From Candidatus Methanoperedens sp. BLZ2 (lineage in GTDB: Archaea > Halobacteriota > Methanosarcinia > Methanosarcinales > Methanoperedenaceae): a DNA stretch of 64,000 bases. The number at the start of each line of letters is the position of its first letter. Positions within the stretch are counted from its first letter, which is position 1. The notes beneath the pieces were generated by a model. It saw nothing but the letters and a program-made list of their open reading frames with translations. It made no database searches and was not told the origin of the DNA. The position numbers and the translations under genes are program-made. Location: assembly GCF_002487355.1 (NCBI RefSeq), contig NZ_NTMG01000066.1, positions 33,501-97,500 on the forward strand, written 5' to 3'. Of the stretch, positions 27,075 through 35,703 are shown piece by piece.

Positions 27075-28277
27075 ATGTTAAGTGACCATAAACTGGCTCT
27101 GTTCCTGGCGCAAAAGTCAATAATAAAGGGCAATAAAGGCACATTGGGGTTGACAATATTTATTATGTCCCTCGTTTTTGTAAATTCGGTTTTTGTCTCC
27201 TCCCTTTTTCTCGGGCTTACCAATACGATCAACGATCAGATAATCAATACTGTGTATGGAACTGTTGTGATCGAACCGAAGAAAGATGAAAAATTCATCG
27301 ATGATGTTTATTCCCTGAAACAGAAAATAAGCAGAGTTCCGGGTGTAAAAGGTGTTTCAGCCCAATATATCATGGGGTCTGTGATGTCATATAAGGATAA
27401 AAACGGAGCATGGAGCGTGTATTCGATCAATCCGGATGATGAGGTCACAGTTACAACTACACATAATTTTATAATCGATGGTGAATACTTAAGCAAGCTG
27501 GATGAAAATGATATCCTGCTGGGAAAAGAGATCGCAGGCGGGTATGGCGGGGATGATGAATCCCGGTCGCTTGGCGGGGTCAAAACAGGTGATTCAATTG
27601 ACGTATTATTCAATAACGGTGTTAAGCGCACTTACCGCGTAAAAGGCATTTTCGGCGTTAACTTCCAGCGATCAGACAATATTGCATATATAAGCCAAAA
27701 AGAGATGACTTCCGTGACAGGTATGGAAGATAAGGCTTCGCAGATACTGATACGGACTGAGGATGTCGGAAATGAGGGACAATTCATTAAACAGTTCCTG
27801 GAGCTTGGTATAAATGAAAAAATAAAACCCTGGCAGGATTATGCTTCCATGGTAAAAGAAATAACGCAAAGTTTTGATATAATTTCCATGTTGATATCAG
27901 GAATAGGTTTGTTTGTTGCAGGAGTAACGATATTTATTATTATTTATATGAACACTATCAGCAAGCGAAGGCAGATAGGGATATCGCGTGCGGTTGGAAT
28001 TAAAGAGTCAGTGATAATAAATTCATATTTCATCCAGGCTCTTTTTATAGTGATGAGTGGAATTATTGTGGGATTACTTATCGTGTTTTACATTGTAGCG
28101 CCCTGGTTCATCGCACATCCATTGGATTTCCCGATGGGGCCTGTTTCATTATTAATACTTCCTGAAAACGTTTTTATAAATGCGATAAGCCTGGTAATAG
28201 CGGCATCGGCTGCCGGGCTGATACCATCAATGATGGCTGTGCGTGAAACCATAATAGAATCGATGTGGGGTGATTAA
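27075..28277 (+). CDS. MacB/LolC-type ABC transporter permease
   Basis: The 400-residue protein has an N-terminal helix (LTIFIMSLVFVNSVFVSSLF), a large extracytoplasmic domain (about 50-275, with EPKKDEKFIDDVYSLKQKI and VKTGDSIDVLFNNG), and three C-terminal helices typical of FtsX/MacB permeases (MLISGIGLFVAGVTIFIIIY, then two more). Such permeases use mechanotransmission to release lipoproteins, peptides or lipids rather than classical uptake. It overlaps the ATPase gene by 8 bases. Confidence 0.88.
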   Translation: MLSDHKLALFLAQKSIIKGNKGTLGLTIFIMSLVFVNSVFVSSLFLGLTNTINDQIINTVYGTVVIEPKKDEKFIDDVYSLKQKISRVPGVKGVSAQYIMGSVMSYKDKNGAWSVYSINPDDEVTVTTTHNFIIDGEYLSKLDENDILLGKEIAGGYGGDDESRSLGGVKTGDSIDVLFNNGVKRTYRVKGIFGVNFQRSDNIAYISQKEMTSVTGMEDKASQILIRTEDVGNEGQFIKQFLELGINEKIKPWQDYASMVKEITQSFDIISMLISGIGLFVAGVTIFIIIYMNTISKRRQIGISRAVGIKESVIINSYFIQALFIVMSGIIVGLLIVFYIVAPWFIAHPLDFPMGPVSLLILPENVFINAISLVIAASAAGLIPSMMAVRETIIESMWGD

Positions 28278-29025
28278 TATAGCAAAAGAGGATCATATCG
28301 CAAATGAATATCCGGATGGAACAGGCAAACAAGCCCTTCTCAGGATCCGGAACCTGTGCAGGACTTATATTATGGGTGAAGTGCGGGTCCCTGCGCTCCA
28401 GAATGTCTCATTTGATATTGGAAGGGAAGATCCGGAATTTGTGGCCATTATGGGAAAAAGCGGAAGCGGTAAATCAACATTGCTGCACCAGCTCGGATTG
28501 CTTGATACACCAACATCCGGCGAGATCATTATAGGCGGTGAGAATGTTTTAAAGATGTCAGAAGCACAAAAGGCAAGATTCAGGCTTGAGCGTTTCGGTT
28601 ATGTCTTCCAGGAGTATGCGCTGCTGCCCGAACTTACCGCACTTGAGAATGTATATTTACCCGCGATGGCGCTTGGCAGGAAAAAAAAGGAGTGTTTTAA
28701 GGCCGCAAGGGAAGTGCTTGGACAGGTAGGGCTTGGTGAAAGGCTGGATCACCGCCCGCGTGAGATGTCAGGAGGAGAACAGCAGCGGGTCGCAATCGCA
28801 AGGGCGCTTATAAATAAGCCGGATATACTCTTTGCCGATGAACCTGCTGCAAACCTGGACAGCGTCTCGTCAAAACAGGTCCTTGAACTTTTCAGGAAGC
28901 TCAATCGCGAGATGGGGCTTACGATATTGATGGTAACGCATGAGCCTGAAGATAGAAATTACGTTGACAGGGTTATATGGCTTAAGGATGGAGAGCTTGA
29001 ACAGCATATGGAGATGTTGAAATGA
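28270..29025 (+). CDS. LolD/MacB-type ABC transporter ATPase
   Basis: The 251-residue ATPase has Walker A GKSGSGKST near residue 61, a Q-loop FQEYALLPEL, signature MSGGEQQRVAIARAL near 166 and Walker B ILFADEPAANLD near 185. It pairs with the MacB-like permease encoded just upstream. The start is a GTG inside the permease stop region. The stop is coupled (ATGA) to the next small membrane-protein gene. Confidence 0.93.
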   Translation: MINIAKEDHIANEYPDGTGKQALLRIRNLCRTYIMGEVRVPALQNVSFDIGREDPEFVAIMGKSGSGKSTLLHQLGLLDTPTSGEIIIGGENVLKMSEAQKARFRLERFGYVFQEYALLPELTALENVYLPAMALGRKKKECFKAAREVLGQVGLGERLDHRPREMSGGEQQRVAIARALINKPDILFADEPAANLDSVSSKQVLELFRKLNREMGLTILMVTHEPEDRNYVDRVIWLKDGELEQHMEMLK

Positions 29026-29288
29026 AAATGATAAAACCAGGAAAATATACATGGCCTGTCCTTTTCGGTTTATCAATATTCCTGATGCTGGATGCATCCC
29101 TGGCAATCATTGTGGGAGAGCGTTATAGGTATTGGGGATTGGAGAACATGCCTGTATGGTATAGAAATTTTATATTGAATATTTATGAGTCACCCCGACC
29201 TGTATTATGGTTGTTAATGTTAACTGAATTCATGGTTGGGTCCGGGCTGTTTTTGATGGTTCGAAAGTTAATAAAAAGGGAGAAATAA
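29022..29288 (+). CDS. Small two-helix membrane protein of the ABC operon
   Basis: The 88-residue protein has two hydrophobic spans (WPVLFGLSIFLMLDASLAII and VLWLLMLTEFMVGSGLFLMV) separated by an external loop with Tyr/Trp residues. No family is recognised. It overlaps the ATPase gene by 4 bases and its stop overlaps the DUF362 start (TAATG), so it is translated as part of the operon. Confidence 0.7.
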   Translation: MKMIKPGKYTWPVLFGLSIFLMLDASLAIIVGERYRYWGLENMPVWYRNFILNIYESPRPVLWLLMLTEFMVGSGLFLMVRKLIKREK

Positions 29289-30430
29289 TGAGGGTTTCGA
29301 TCGTAAAATGTGAAAACTACGAGCACCAGAAAGTTAAAAGCGCGATTATAAAGAGCCTTGAACTGATAGGCGGCATCGAGGAAATAGTAAAACCCGGCAA
29401 CACTGTGCTGCTCAAAGTAAATGTTATCATAGGCTTTCCACCTGAGCGCGCCGCGACCACTCATCCCTCAATTGTCGGGGCAATGACAGAAATTGTAAAA
29501 GAGGCAGGCGGCATCCCCTGGGTAGGGGACAGCTCGGGCGCATACGGCTACACTGCAAAATCGCTTGAGCTATCGGGAATAAAAAAAGCCTGTGAAGAAT
29601 ACGGTGGCAAGCTCATTAATTTTGAGTCAACAGGCGTGTATTCCATGAATATCGATGGCCAGATATTGAAAACAGCCAACATCGCAAAATCTGCTATCGA
29701 TTGCGATGTGCTTGTTTCCATGCCAAAAATGAAAACTCACCAGCTTACAAAATATACAGGTGCAGTCAAGAATTTTTACGGCGTAATCCCGGGGTCGGGG
29801 AAGGCCGCCATACACAGGCAGGCGCCGACCGAGGAGAGACTTAGCCAGGCTGTGGTCGATATTTATTCTGCCCTGAAGCCGCAGCTTGCAGTAATGGACG
29901 GCGTCGTGGGTATGGAGGGGGAAGGCGCAACGAACGGGACGCCGGTAGCCTCCAACGTAATACTCTCAAGCAAAGATTGCGTAGCACTGGATGCAGTGGC
30001 CTCTGAGATCATGGGATTCCCGCATAAGGATATACTGACTACGCGTTTCACGAACGAGAGGGGGCTGGGGATCGGGGAACTTGATAAAATCGAGGTGATG
30101 GGTGAAAAAATAAATGACGTCAGGCTGGATTTTAAGAAATCGAGATATCTGTACTATAAATTGCCAGCATTCATGGGAAAATTCATGTTTAAATCTGCTG
30201 AAAATATTTCAAAAGTAGCAATTTCTGAAAAGGATTGCAAGCGATGTGGGATTTGTCTTGAAAGTTGTCCGGCCTCTGCAATCACACTTGAACCGCGGCC
30301 ATTGATCGACCAGGAAAAATGCATAAAATGCTATTGCTGCCATGAGCTGTGCAGGAATGGCGCTGTTAAATTGAAAACCTCTTTCCTGGGCAGGCAATTA
30401 TTGAAAAGCATGAAATATAGCCAGCCATGA
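29288..30430 (+). CDS. DUF362 protein with C-terminal 2[4Fe-4S] ferredoxin domain
   Basis: The 380-residue protein has a DUF362 domain (VSIVKCENYEHQKVKSAIIK; LLKVNVIIGFPPERAATTHP; VSMPKMKTHQLTKYTGAVKN; about residues 1-290) and a bacterial-type ferredoxin domain with CKRCGICLESCPASAIT and CIKCYCCHELCRNGAV near 317-360. The DUF362 fold is found in uncharacterised Fe-S proteins. It ends the BlaI-linked operon, which suggests redox chemistry is part of that system. Confidence 0.88.
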   Translation: MRVSIVKCENYEHQKVKSAIIKSLELIGGIEEIVKPGNTVLLKVNVIIGFPPERAATTHPSIVGAMTEIVKEAGGIPWVGDSSGAYGYTAKSLELSGIKKACEEYGGKLINFESTGVYSMNIDGQILKTANIAKSAIDCDVLVSMPKMKTHQLTKYTGAVKNFYGVIPGSGKAAIHRQAPTEERLSQAVVDIYSALKPQLAVMDGVVGMEGEGATNGTPVASNVILSSKDCVALDAVASEIMGFPHKDILTTRFTNERGLGIGELDKIEVMGEKINDVRLDFKKSRYLYYKLPAFMGKFMFKSAENISKVAISEKDCKRCGICLESCPASAITLEPRPLIDQEKCIKCYCCHELCRNGAVKLKTSFLGRQLLKSMKYSQP

Positions 30431-30481
30431 TCAATAGGAATAATTTATTATCTCAAGAAAGTATAATTAACATGAGAAAAC

Positions 30482-30943
30482 ATGATTTTAAACTTCCAGC
30501 TTACAAATGTGGAATCGAAAGTTTATTCAACTGCTGATGATATCCGAAAATACAAGAATATCAATATAAATTATGATGTAAATCTTAAAAATCCGTCATT
30601 AGTTGTCCAGAATACCCCATTTGGGGAAAAATCAGTATTAAGGATTGAGTACACTTTTGCCATCAATTATCTTAGCCCCAATATCGGTCACATCAGGTTT
30701 GAGGGTATGACGGATTATTACAGTGATGAGGATTTAAAAGCCCTGAAGGAAAAATGGGACTCAGGAAAAGCGCCGGGGGACATACAGAACGAGCTGGCAA
30801 ACACAATGGTTGCAAATCTTGCGCCTCTTGCGTTACTGCTCTCAAAATCACTTGGTCTTCCGCCATCTATGCCTATTCCGGTAATTAATTTCCAGCAGCA
30901 AGCACAAAAGAAAAAGGAAGAGCCGACTTTTTATCACGGTTAA
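30482..30943 (+). CDS. Conserved-looking protein, unknown
   Basis: The 153-residue protein is beta-rich at the start (MILNFQLTNVESKVYS; LRIEYTFAINYLSPNIGHIR) and helical later, ending in a Gln/Lys-rich tail. It recalls small chaperone-like folds, but I cannot assign a family. A group II intron begins about 40 bases past its stop, on the other strand. Confidence 0.6.
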   Translation: MILNFQLTNVESKVYSTADDIRKYKNININYDVNLKNPSLVVQNTPFGEKSVLRIEYTFAINYLSPNIGHIRFEGMTDYYSDEDLKALKEKWDSGKAPGDIQNELANTMVANLAPLALLLSKSLGLPPSMPIPVINFQQQAQKKKEEPTFYHG

Positions 30944-30983
30944 CAGTCCTTTATTGCACTCATTTCAATTAGTGGATTTGATT

Positions 30984-32930
30984 TGCAGAGTAAAGCAGTG
31001 CCCTTTCAGGCACCACCTCCTCATCAAACTGCACGGACGGATTTCCCGTATGCAGCTTTCGTCCGGCGTATCCCGTTGCAGGAAATGTTTTCATCCAGCA
31101 TTGAAGAAAGCGAAACCAGTCCCATCTTAGAAAACTCAGCAGGATGTATCCCGAAAACAAGTATCTTCAGAGTACGCCTCTTAGCTACAAAGCTCCTTAA
31201 GCGTCCCCTGATATATCCATCAAGCTCCTCGAACGATTTCTTCACAGTGCCGCCCTTGAAATAGTTCCCCCAACCCCGGATAACCGGGTTGATGGATTCT
31301 ATCACCGTCTCAAGGTTCTTAGGCTGCTTCCGACGTGTTCTAAGTTTTATCTCTTCCTTGAACCTCTTCCTCGTCTTATCCCTCGGTCTTCTCCATCTTC
31401 CATTGAAGTGAAAACCAAGGAATTCAACCCCTTTCTTTCTTGCATGTATGATCTTTGTCTTCTCAGGACTGGGTTTCAACTTCAACTCTCCCTCAAGGAT
31501 TTCCTTTGCCCGCTTCAGTGCATCTTTTGCATCCGATTCGAACTTGCAGAAAATAACGATGTCATCGGCGTACCTGAGGAGCAGATAACCATAATCTCCC
31601 ATTCTCCTGTCAAAGTGATTCAGATAAATGTTCGACAGCAGGGGACTGAGGTTTCCACCCTGAGGAGTGCCTTCAAGGCTCTCCTCAAAAATGCCTTCGT
31701 TCATTATTCCGCTCTTAAGGAACGATTCTACAAGAGAAAGAACTCTCCCGTCTGCGATCTTCTCACATACAAGATCCATCATTATCTGATGGTCAACATG
31801 GTCGAAGAATCCCTCGACATCTGCATCCACTACCCAGTGGTAGCCTTTCTCAAGGTATGCTTCACTCTTCTTGACTGCCGCATGGGCATCAGTATTGGGT
31901 CTGTAACCATGGCTCTGGGGAAGGAATATTTCTTCAAAGATCGGTTCGAATACGTTCTTCAGTGCCTGCTGGACTACTCTGTCTCTTACTGTAGGAATCC
32001 CAAGTTTCCTCATCTTCCAGTTGTCCTTCGGGATCAACACTCTTAAGACCGGGCTTGGTTCATAGCGTTTCTCTTTGAGCAGTCTCTGTATCTCGGCTAA
32101 ATTCTGTGATAGATTCTGTTCAAATTGTTCAATGGTTATGTTATCGATTCCTGCACTTCCTTTGTTTGCTTTTACGCTTTTCCATGCTTGCTCAAGGTTC
32201 TTTTGATCCCATACTTTGTGTATCAGGGCAAATGTCTTGAACTTGTCATGGTATTGCTGATTCCATTTTTTCATTTACTGTCTCCATCGGTTTTGGTTTC
32301 CAGCAGTTGTTCCACTATCTTCATATACTGTCACCAGAGAGCGTTTTATTGCCGTTTCGGCTATGCTTACCGTTCTGGTATCTTCTCTTAATCTGATCGG
32401 TGTTATCGTGCTGTTCACCTCTACTCTGTCCAGACTGGAACCCCTTCACTCGGCAGGTTTTTCCCTTGACAGAGTCGCCCCCTGCATCCATCGATGCAGG
32501 TTCTCTGTCTCATTGGCTCTGCCGTCATCGCTACTATGGGTTCTTCCGACTTCTTGCAGCGCATCACTTTGGTTTTCCCATAAGGTTATGCCTCTGTTAC
32601 CTGTATCCCTTCAGTTGGATTCAGTTACCCAGAAACGTGTAGGGTGTTAATCCAGCTTCATGGAGGACACTGCAAGACCTCCCCTGGTCACGATAGAAAG
32701 CATTCGCAGCCATCCCTGCCATAGCACCCTAATGTTCATTACTCTGTCCAAGCTTCCGCATGTGACTGGAACGTCGCATCGCATTAAGGCCAATATTGGT
32801 TCACTGGTGTTCAGGGCTGTGGTTGCCGATACGGGAACTCCGAACAATACATCACTGTACCGCTCCTCCCTTCTCTTCATCCGGGGACAGACCCGGAAGG
32901 TGGGATTTTAACCCTTTGGACATAACACCC
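30984..32930 (-). mobile_element. Group II intron with reverse transcriptase
   Basis: A maturase ORF (31024-32274) sits in a longer non-coding frame. Near the 3' end, on the minus strand, is a domain V-like stem (CTGCATACGG / CCGTCCGTGCAG, 31026-31055) that overlaps the end of the ORF. It is followed by a domain VI-like GTGCC/GGCAC hairpin and a CTTTACTC segment with a candidate branch-point A. About 650 bases upstream of the ORF have no gene and are taken as domains I-III. The 5' end is put near 32928 (GTGTT...) next to a strong hairpin; both ends are approximate. Confidence 0.7.
31024..32274 (-). CDS. ltrA: Group II intron reverse transcriptase/maturase
   Basis: The 416-residue protein has RT blocks KANKGSAGIDNITIEQF, RKLGIPTVRDRVVQQAL, SHGYRPNTDAHAAV, the conserved EGTPQGGNLSPLLSNIYLN, and the active-site YADD (235-238), followed by a maturase X domain (VIRGWGNYFKGGTVKKSF). 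There is no HNH endonuclease domain, so it would use nicked or replicating DNA. The C-terminal RRTKAAYGKSVRAV is encoded by the domain V region. It looks intact. The intron lies between two genes rather than inside one. Confidence 0.92.
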   Translation of the reverse strand: MKKWNQQYHDKFKTFALIHKVWDQKNLEQAWKSVKANKGSAGIDNITIEQFEQNLSQNLAEIQRLLKEKRYEPSPVLRVLIPKDNWKMRKLGIPTVRDRVVQQALKNVFEPIFEEIFLPQSHGYRPNTDAHAAVKKSEAYLEKGYHWVVDADVEGFFDHVDHQIMMDLVCEKIADGRVLSLVESFLKSGIMNEGIFEESLEGTPQGGNLSPLLSNIYLNHFDRRMGDYGYLLLRYADDIVIFCKFESDAKDALKRAKEILEGELKLKPSPEKTKIIHARKKGVEFLGFHFNGRWRRPRDKTRKRFKEEIKLRTRRKQPKNLETVIESINPVIRGWGNYFKGGTVKKSFEELDGYIRGRLRSFVAKRRTLKILVFGIHPAEFSKMGLVSLSSMLDENISCNGIRRTKAAYGKSVRAV

Positions 32931-32951
32931 CAAGGGGTGTCTTTTTTTTTT
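32926..32951 (+). terminator. Strong GC hairpin with T-run at intron 5' border
   Basis: ACACCCC-aa-GGGGTGT is followed by a run of about eleven T on the plus strand, which has the form of an intrinsic terminator. On the minus strand it is the DNA immediately 5' of the intron. Some group II introns use a hairpin at the target site. The orientation here (A-run first) is not the standard class C one. Confidence 0.55.
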
Positions 32952-33123
32952 TCAGATGTCCTGTTTGTTAGACTTTCTTTCTATCGTTTCAAGGCACGAA
33001 GTCACGAACCTCGTGATGAATCACGAGGCATCAAGGCGTAGGTGCAGGTGTTTTCTATCGTTTATGTTTTTCTTGCTTTTAGCGACAAAAATGGGGGGAC
33101 AAAATATGCTGTACAAATTCTTA
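32952..33123. other. Intergenic segment with short repeats and a hairpin
   Basis: No gene is supported. The 12-mer tttctatcgttt occurs at 32978-32989 and 33052-33063, and a perfect 9-bp hairpin CCTCGTGAT/ATCACGAGG lies at 33009-33028. It could be a leftover of an inserted element. Confidence 0.4.
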
Positions 33124-34737
33124 TTAATTCTTAAAATCTATAGATTTTTCTTTTAGATAAACAGATGTTCCATCGTAGATATAATCTTGAGTTGGTGTGT
33201 TACGGAAAAGTAATCTGATAATCCATACAAACCTCGGAAAAGGTCTCTTAAGGATATCTATTTTATTATTGAAAGTTTTTTTTAATAAAAATTTTTTATA
33301 TTTCTTTACTTGCATTAAGTATAGCTGAGGGATCAACCCTTCTTGTCTTTTCTCTAATTTTCTCTTTTTTTTCAGAAACCCTTGGTATACTGAAATAAAA
33401 CTCATCCTAATCTTTGGGTAGATGGGAACCATCAACTTATACACTAACACATCACTGCATCCATATAATTCAGTCCACTCGTTTCTCCATTGAGTAAAAT
33501 TCCCAACAGGCAATACTCGGCTATAAGGACCAATTTGATCGTCATGGATATATAACTCTTTTATGATACCTTCTTCTTGGTTATAACCACTTATTACCGC
33601 TGCGTGTTTACCATGTAAGTTCTTTTTGTATATATTTACCTTGCCATATTCTATCTTAGTATGGAATTCAGCTATTGTACTTTCGTTGATCTTTAATTCT
33701 ACTTTGCTAATCTCATTGTTAAGTTTTAGCGAAAGAAAATTATTTTCATAACTTAATTTAATACTCCTATTGTCATCGGTTTTCGCAATTTCTGCAAATT
33801 CTACCCAATTAATACCAAAATTCCGTATCAGGAATTCTATGAGTCTCCTGTTATCGTTTCCTGGAATTTCATCCCAGCCAAACAAAAACTCATCTGTAAA
33901 TAATATTAGGGCGGCAATAACAGGTAATCCCATGCCAGTAAAAGCTCTCACAGCATCTATAACAATATCATCCTTAGAAGTATAATCTTTTAATTTTTTG
34001 ATTTTTTCTATGTCAATGAATTCAGTTTCCAAATTAATTGAATTAAAGTAACTTTTCATTTGGAGCAATGTAAGGCCTGTAGAGGGAAAATTACGCTCTT
34101 CAAGCGATGGAAAAGAAACAGATTTTTCGGTTACTTCGAACGGCGAATACTTTTGTACTCCAAAAAGGGTATTCAATGGGTGAAGCGCAGTCCAACATGC
34201 CGCCGTAGCGCAAGCACCAACTGCCCTATCTTGTGGCTGGAAAGGTAATGAATCGATTTCCAGTGGAATACCAAAAAGTGACACATTGTATTTATCACTT
34301 ATATGAAATAAGTCTTCATTTTCTTTATTATCATCAGCGGGATATTTTTTCAAAATAGTACGTCCTATCAGTGGATCACCAATCGAGTTTTCAATAGGTT
34401 TTTTTACAACAAAACCAAGATAGGATTTTCTCAATTTTTCAAAAAATATTTCATCGCCCTTTATCAACGCATTTTCAAAAACATCATCGGAAAAGGCTTC
34501 AGAGAAAAAGTGCAAACGAGTTGTAAACTTATCATATTCTTTGAATGATCGGGCATAAAATTTAGAGTAGTCGATTATATAATCTTTATCAATATATCTC
34601 TTTTCAACAACACATGTACTTGCCCCCCATTTATCGAGATAGCGAAATATATACTTACTTTGATTTGAATCGCCCAATATGTTACGAACTTGATCGATAG
34701 TGAATACTAATTTGGAAGAATCATCGGATATATTCAT
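33124..34737 (-). CDS. Papain/C39-like cysteine-protease-fold protein, unknown
   Basis: The 537-residue protein belongs to no named family I recognise. The middle looks like a papain-type/peptidase C39-like domain: QPQDRAVGACATAACWTAL (putative oxyanion Gln169, catalytic Cys176), GMGLPVIAALILF, then GKHAAVISGYNQEEG (His) and YIHDDQIGPYSRV (Asp). About 150 residues precede this domain, and a basic tail of about 120 residues (FLKKKRKLEKRQEG) follows. There is no signal peptide. It is AT-rich, next to a group II intron, and adjoins a small gene with a one-base gap, as in many two-gene accessory or defence-like units. Confidence 0.65.
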   Translation of the reverse strand: MNISDDSSKLVFTIDQVRNILGDSNQSKYIFRYLDKWGASTCVVEKRYIDKDYIIDYSKFYARSFKEYDKFTTRLHFFSEAFSDDVFENALIKGDEIFFEKLRKSYLGFVVKKPIENSIGDPLIGRTILKKYPADDNKENEDLFHISDKYNVSLFGIPLEIDSLPFQPQDRAVGACATAACWTALHPLNTLFGVQKYSPFEVTEKSVSFPSLEERNFPSTGLTLLQMKSYFNSINLETEFIDIEKIKKLKDYTSKDDIVIDAVRAFTGMGLPVIAALILFTDEFLFGWDEIPGNDNRRLIEFLIRNFGINWVEFAEIAKTDDNRSIKLSYENNFLSLKLNNEISKVELKINESTIAEFHTKIEYGKVNIYKKNLHGKHAAVISGYNQEEGIIKELYIHDDQIGPYSRVLPVGNFTQWRNEWTELYGCSDVLVYKLMVPIYPKIRMSFISVYQGFLKKKRKLEKRQEGLIPQLYLMQVKKYKKFLLKKTFNNKIDILKRPFPRFVWIIRLLFRNTPTQDYIYDGTSVYLKEKSIDFKN

Positions 34738-34953
34738 TTAAATCGTAAAGGGGCTTAACAGATCTTCAGTAGATAAAATGCTAAATTCCCGGCGTGTATT
34801 CTCTATTTCCTCCACTGTTTCCTTGTCAAATATGCTCCTTAACTCATTCCTTATTTCATCAAGTTTTGGTTCAATTTTTGTCCTAATTATTTCCAAGTCT
34901 TTTTGATCTCCAGCCAAAACAAATTCCTCCCAAATTTTTAATTGTTCTCTCAA
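34738..34953 (-). CDS. Small helical partner protein, unknown
   Basis: The 71-residue acidic, largely helical product (LKIWEEFVLAGDQKDLEII; LDEIRNELRSIFDKETVEEI) may form a coiled coil. Its stop directly adjoins the start of the C39-like gene, so both are translated from one message. A role as antidote, adaptor or regulator of the larger protein is inferred only from size and coupling. Confidence 0.55.
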   Translation of the reverse strand: MREQLKIWEEFVLAGDQKDLEIIRTKIEPKLDEIRNELRSIFDKETVEEIENTRREFSILSTEDLLSPFTI

Positions 34954-35344
34954 CGTATATTAATTTAATGTTATTTTCCAAAAGGAAAAGAATTGTAGAT
35001 ATATGCATATTTTTAAATCCAAACCGCTTTATGCTTATCATTGAATCCACATCTACAATCTTATTAAACTAAGTTTCGACTCGTATGATTATATGATATA
35101 TAAACTTTTCTTTATTTATATTTTGTGGTAATAATTATGATGGGGTAGAAAAAACTCATATTCATAATACATGCTATTTCTTAAATCTCAATTGCTTTTT
35201 ATGTCATCTTCAGGTTCTTACTGTCCCCTTATTACTGCTCCATAAATCATATTGTTTTCAGTCTTTTGGATGCACATAGTGCCTATCGTTTTCAGTCACT
35301 ACAAACCCCGGACTTAAGGCCGAGCCTCCAGCTTACGTTTTTGG
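34954..35344. other. AT-rich intergenic region
   Basis: About 390 bases with no convincing gene. A 9-bp inverted pair attgtagat/atctacaat lies at 34992-35000 and 35051-35059. The part near 35310-35335 contains ccggacttaaggccgagcc, which resembles the GC-rich end of a small RNA or element but lacks a convincing stem. The promoter of the C39-like unit should lie in the left part (minus strand). Confidence 0.4.
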
Positions 35345-35662
35345 CTAATAGTTATCCATCGTGGCTTTAACGCTATTTTTATACTCATCTTTGAGCGAAT
35401 AGACGTTATGGTCTCCTTTTACATCTATTCTCAAAATGCCAAGTCTTGTATTCATAAGACCGACCATCGCTGAAATCCCCCTGTAGTTGACATCAAATCC
35501 CTGTTGCTTAAGAAGATCAAATACATTCTGTGTAGTGTAAGGTTTCTCATTGAGAAACAATTTCAAGACTGACTTCCTGATTCCGGTTTCATCTCGTGCC
35601 AGATATTTTGTAAGTCTTGTTTTCAGGTCATCATTTTCTTTTCTGGTCAGTGAAACCACCAA
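35345..35662 (-). CDS. DUF2551-like small winged-helix protein
   Basis: The 105-residue protein starts with GTG (VVSLTRKENDDLKTRLTKYL) and has a helix-turn-helix-like pattern (FDLLKQQGFDVNYRGISAMV) followed by a wing-like LRIDVKGDHNVYSLKDEY. The pattern resembles DUF2551 proteins of Methanosarcinales. It is probably a DNA-binding regulator; the target is unknown. Confidence 0.6.
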   Translation of the reverse strand: MVVSLTRKENDDLKTRLTKYLARDETGIRKSVLKLFLNEKPYTTQNVFDLLKQQGFDVNYRGISAMVGLMNTRLGILRIDVKGDHNVYSLKDEYKNSVKATMDNY

Positions 35663-35703
35663 TTCCCATTATTCGATTTTTAGAGTTTATACCTTTCCAT
35701 GTA

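Noticed and set aside
33009..33028. Possible C/D box RNA (GTGATGA)
   Set aside because: No D box (CTGA) lies at a suitable distance and the C-box match is simply part of a perfect hairpin.
31408..33041. Several frames on both strands around the intron maturase
   Set aside because: They are shadows of the maturase or lie in the structured 5' part of the intron and show no protein-like pattern.
32941..33123. CRISPR-like spacing of the 12-mer tttctatcgttt
   Set aside because: Only two short copies, 74 bases apart, and no cas genes in the window.
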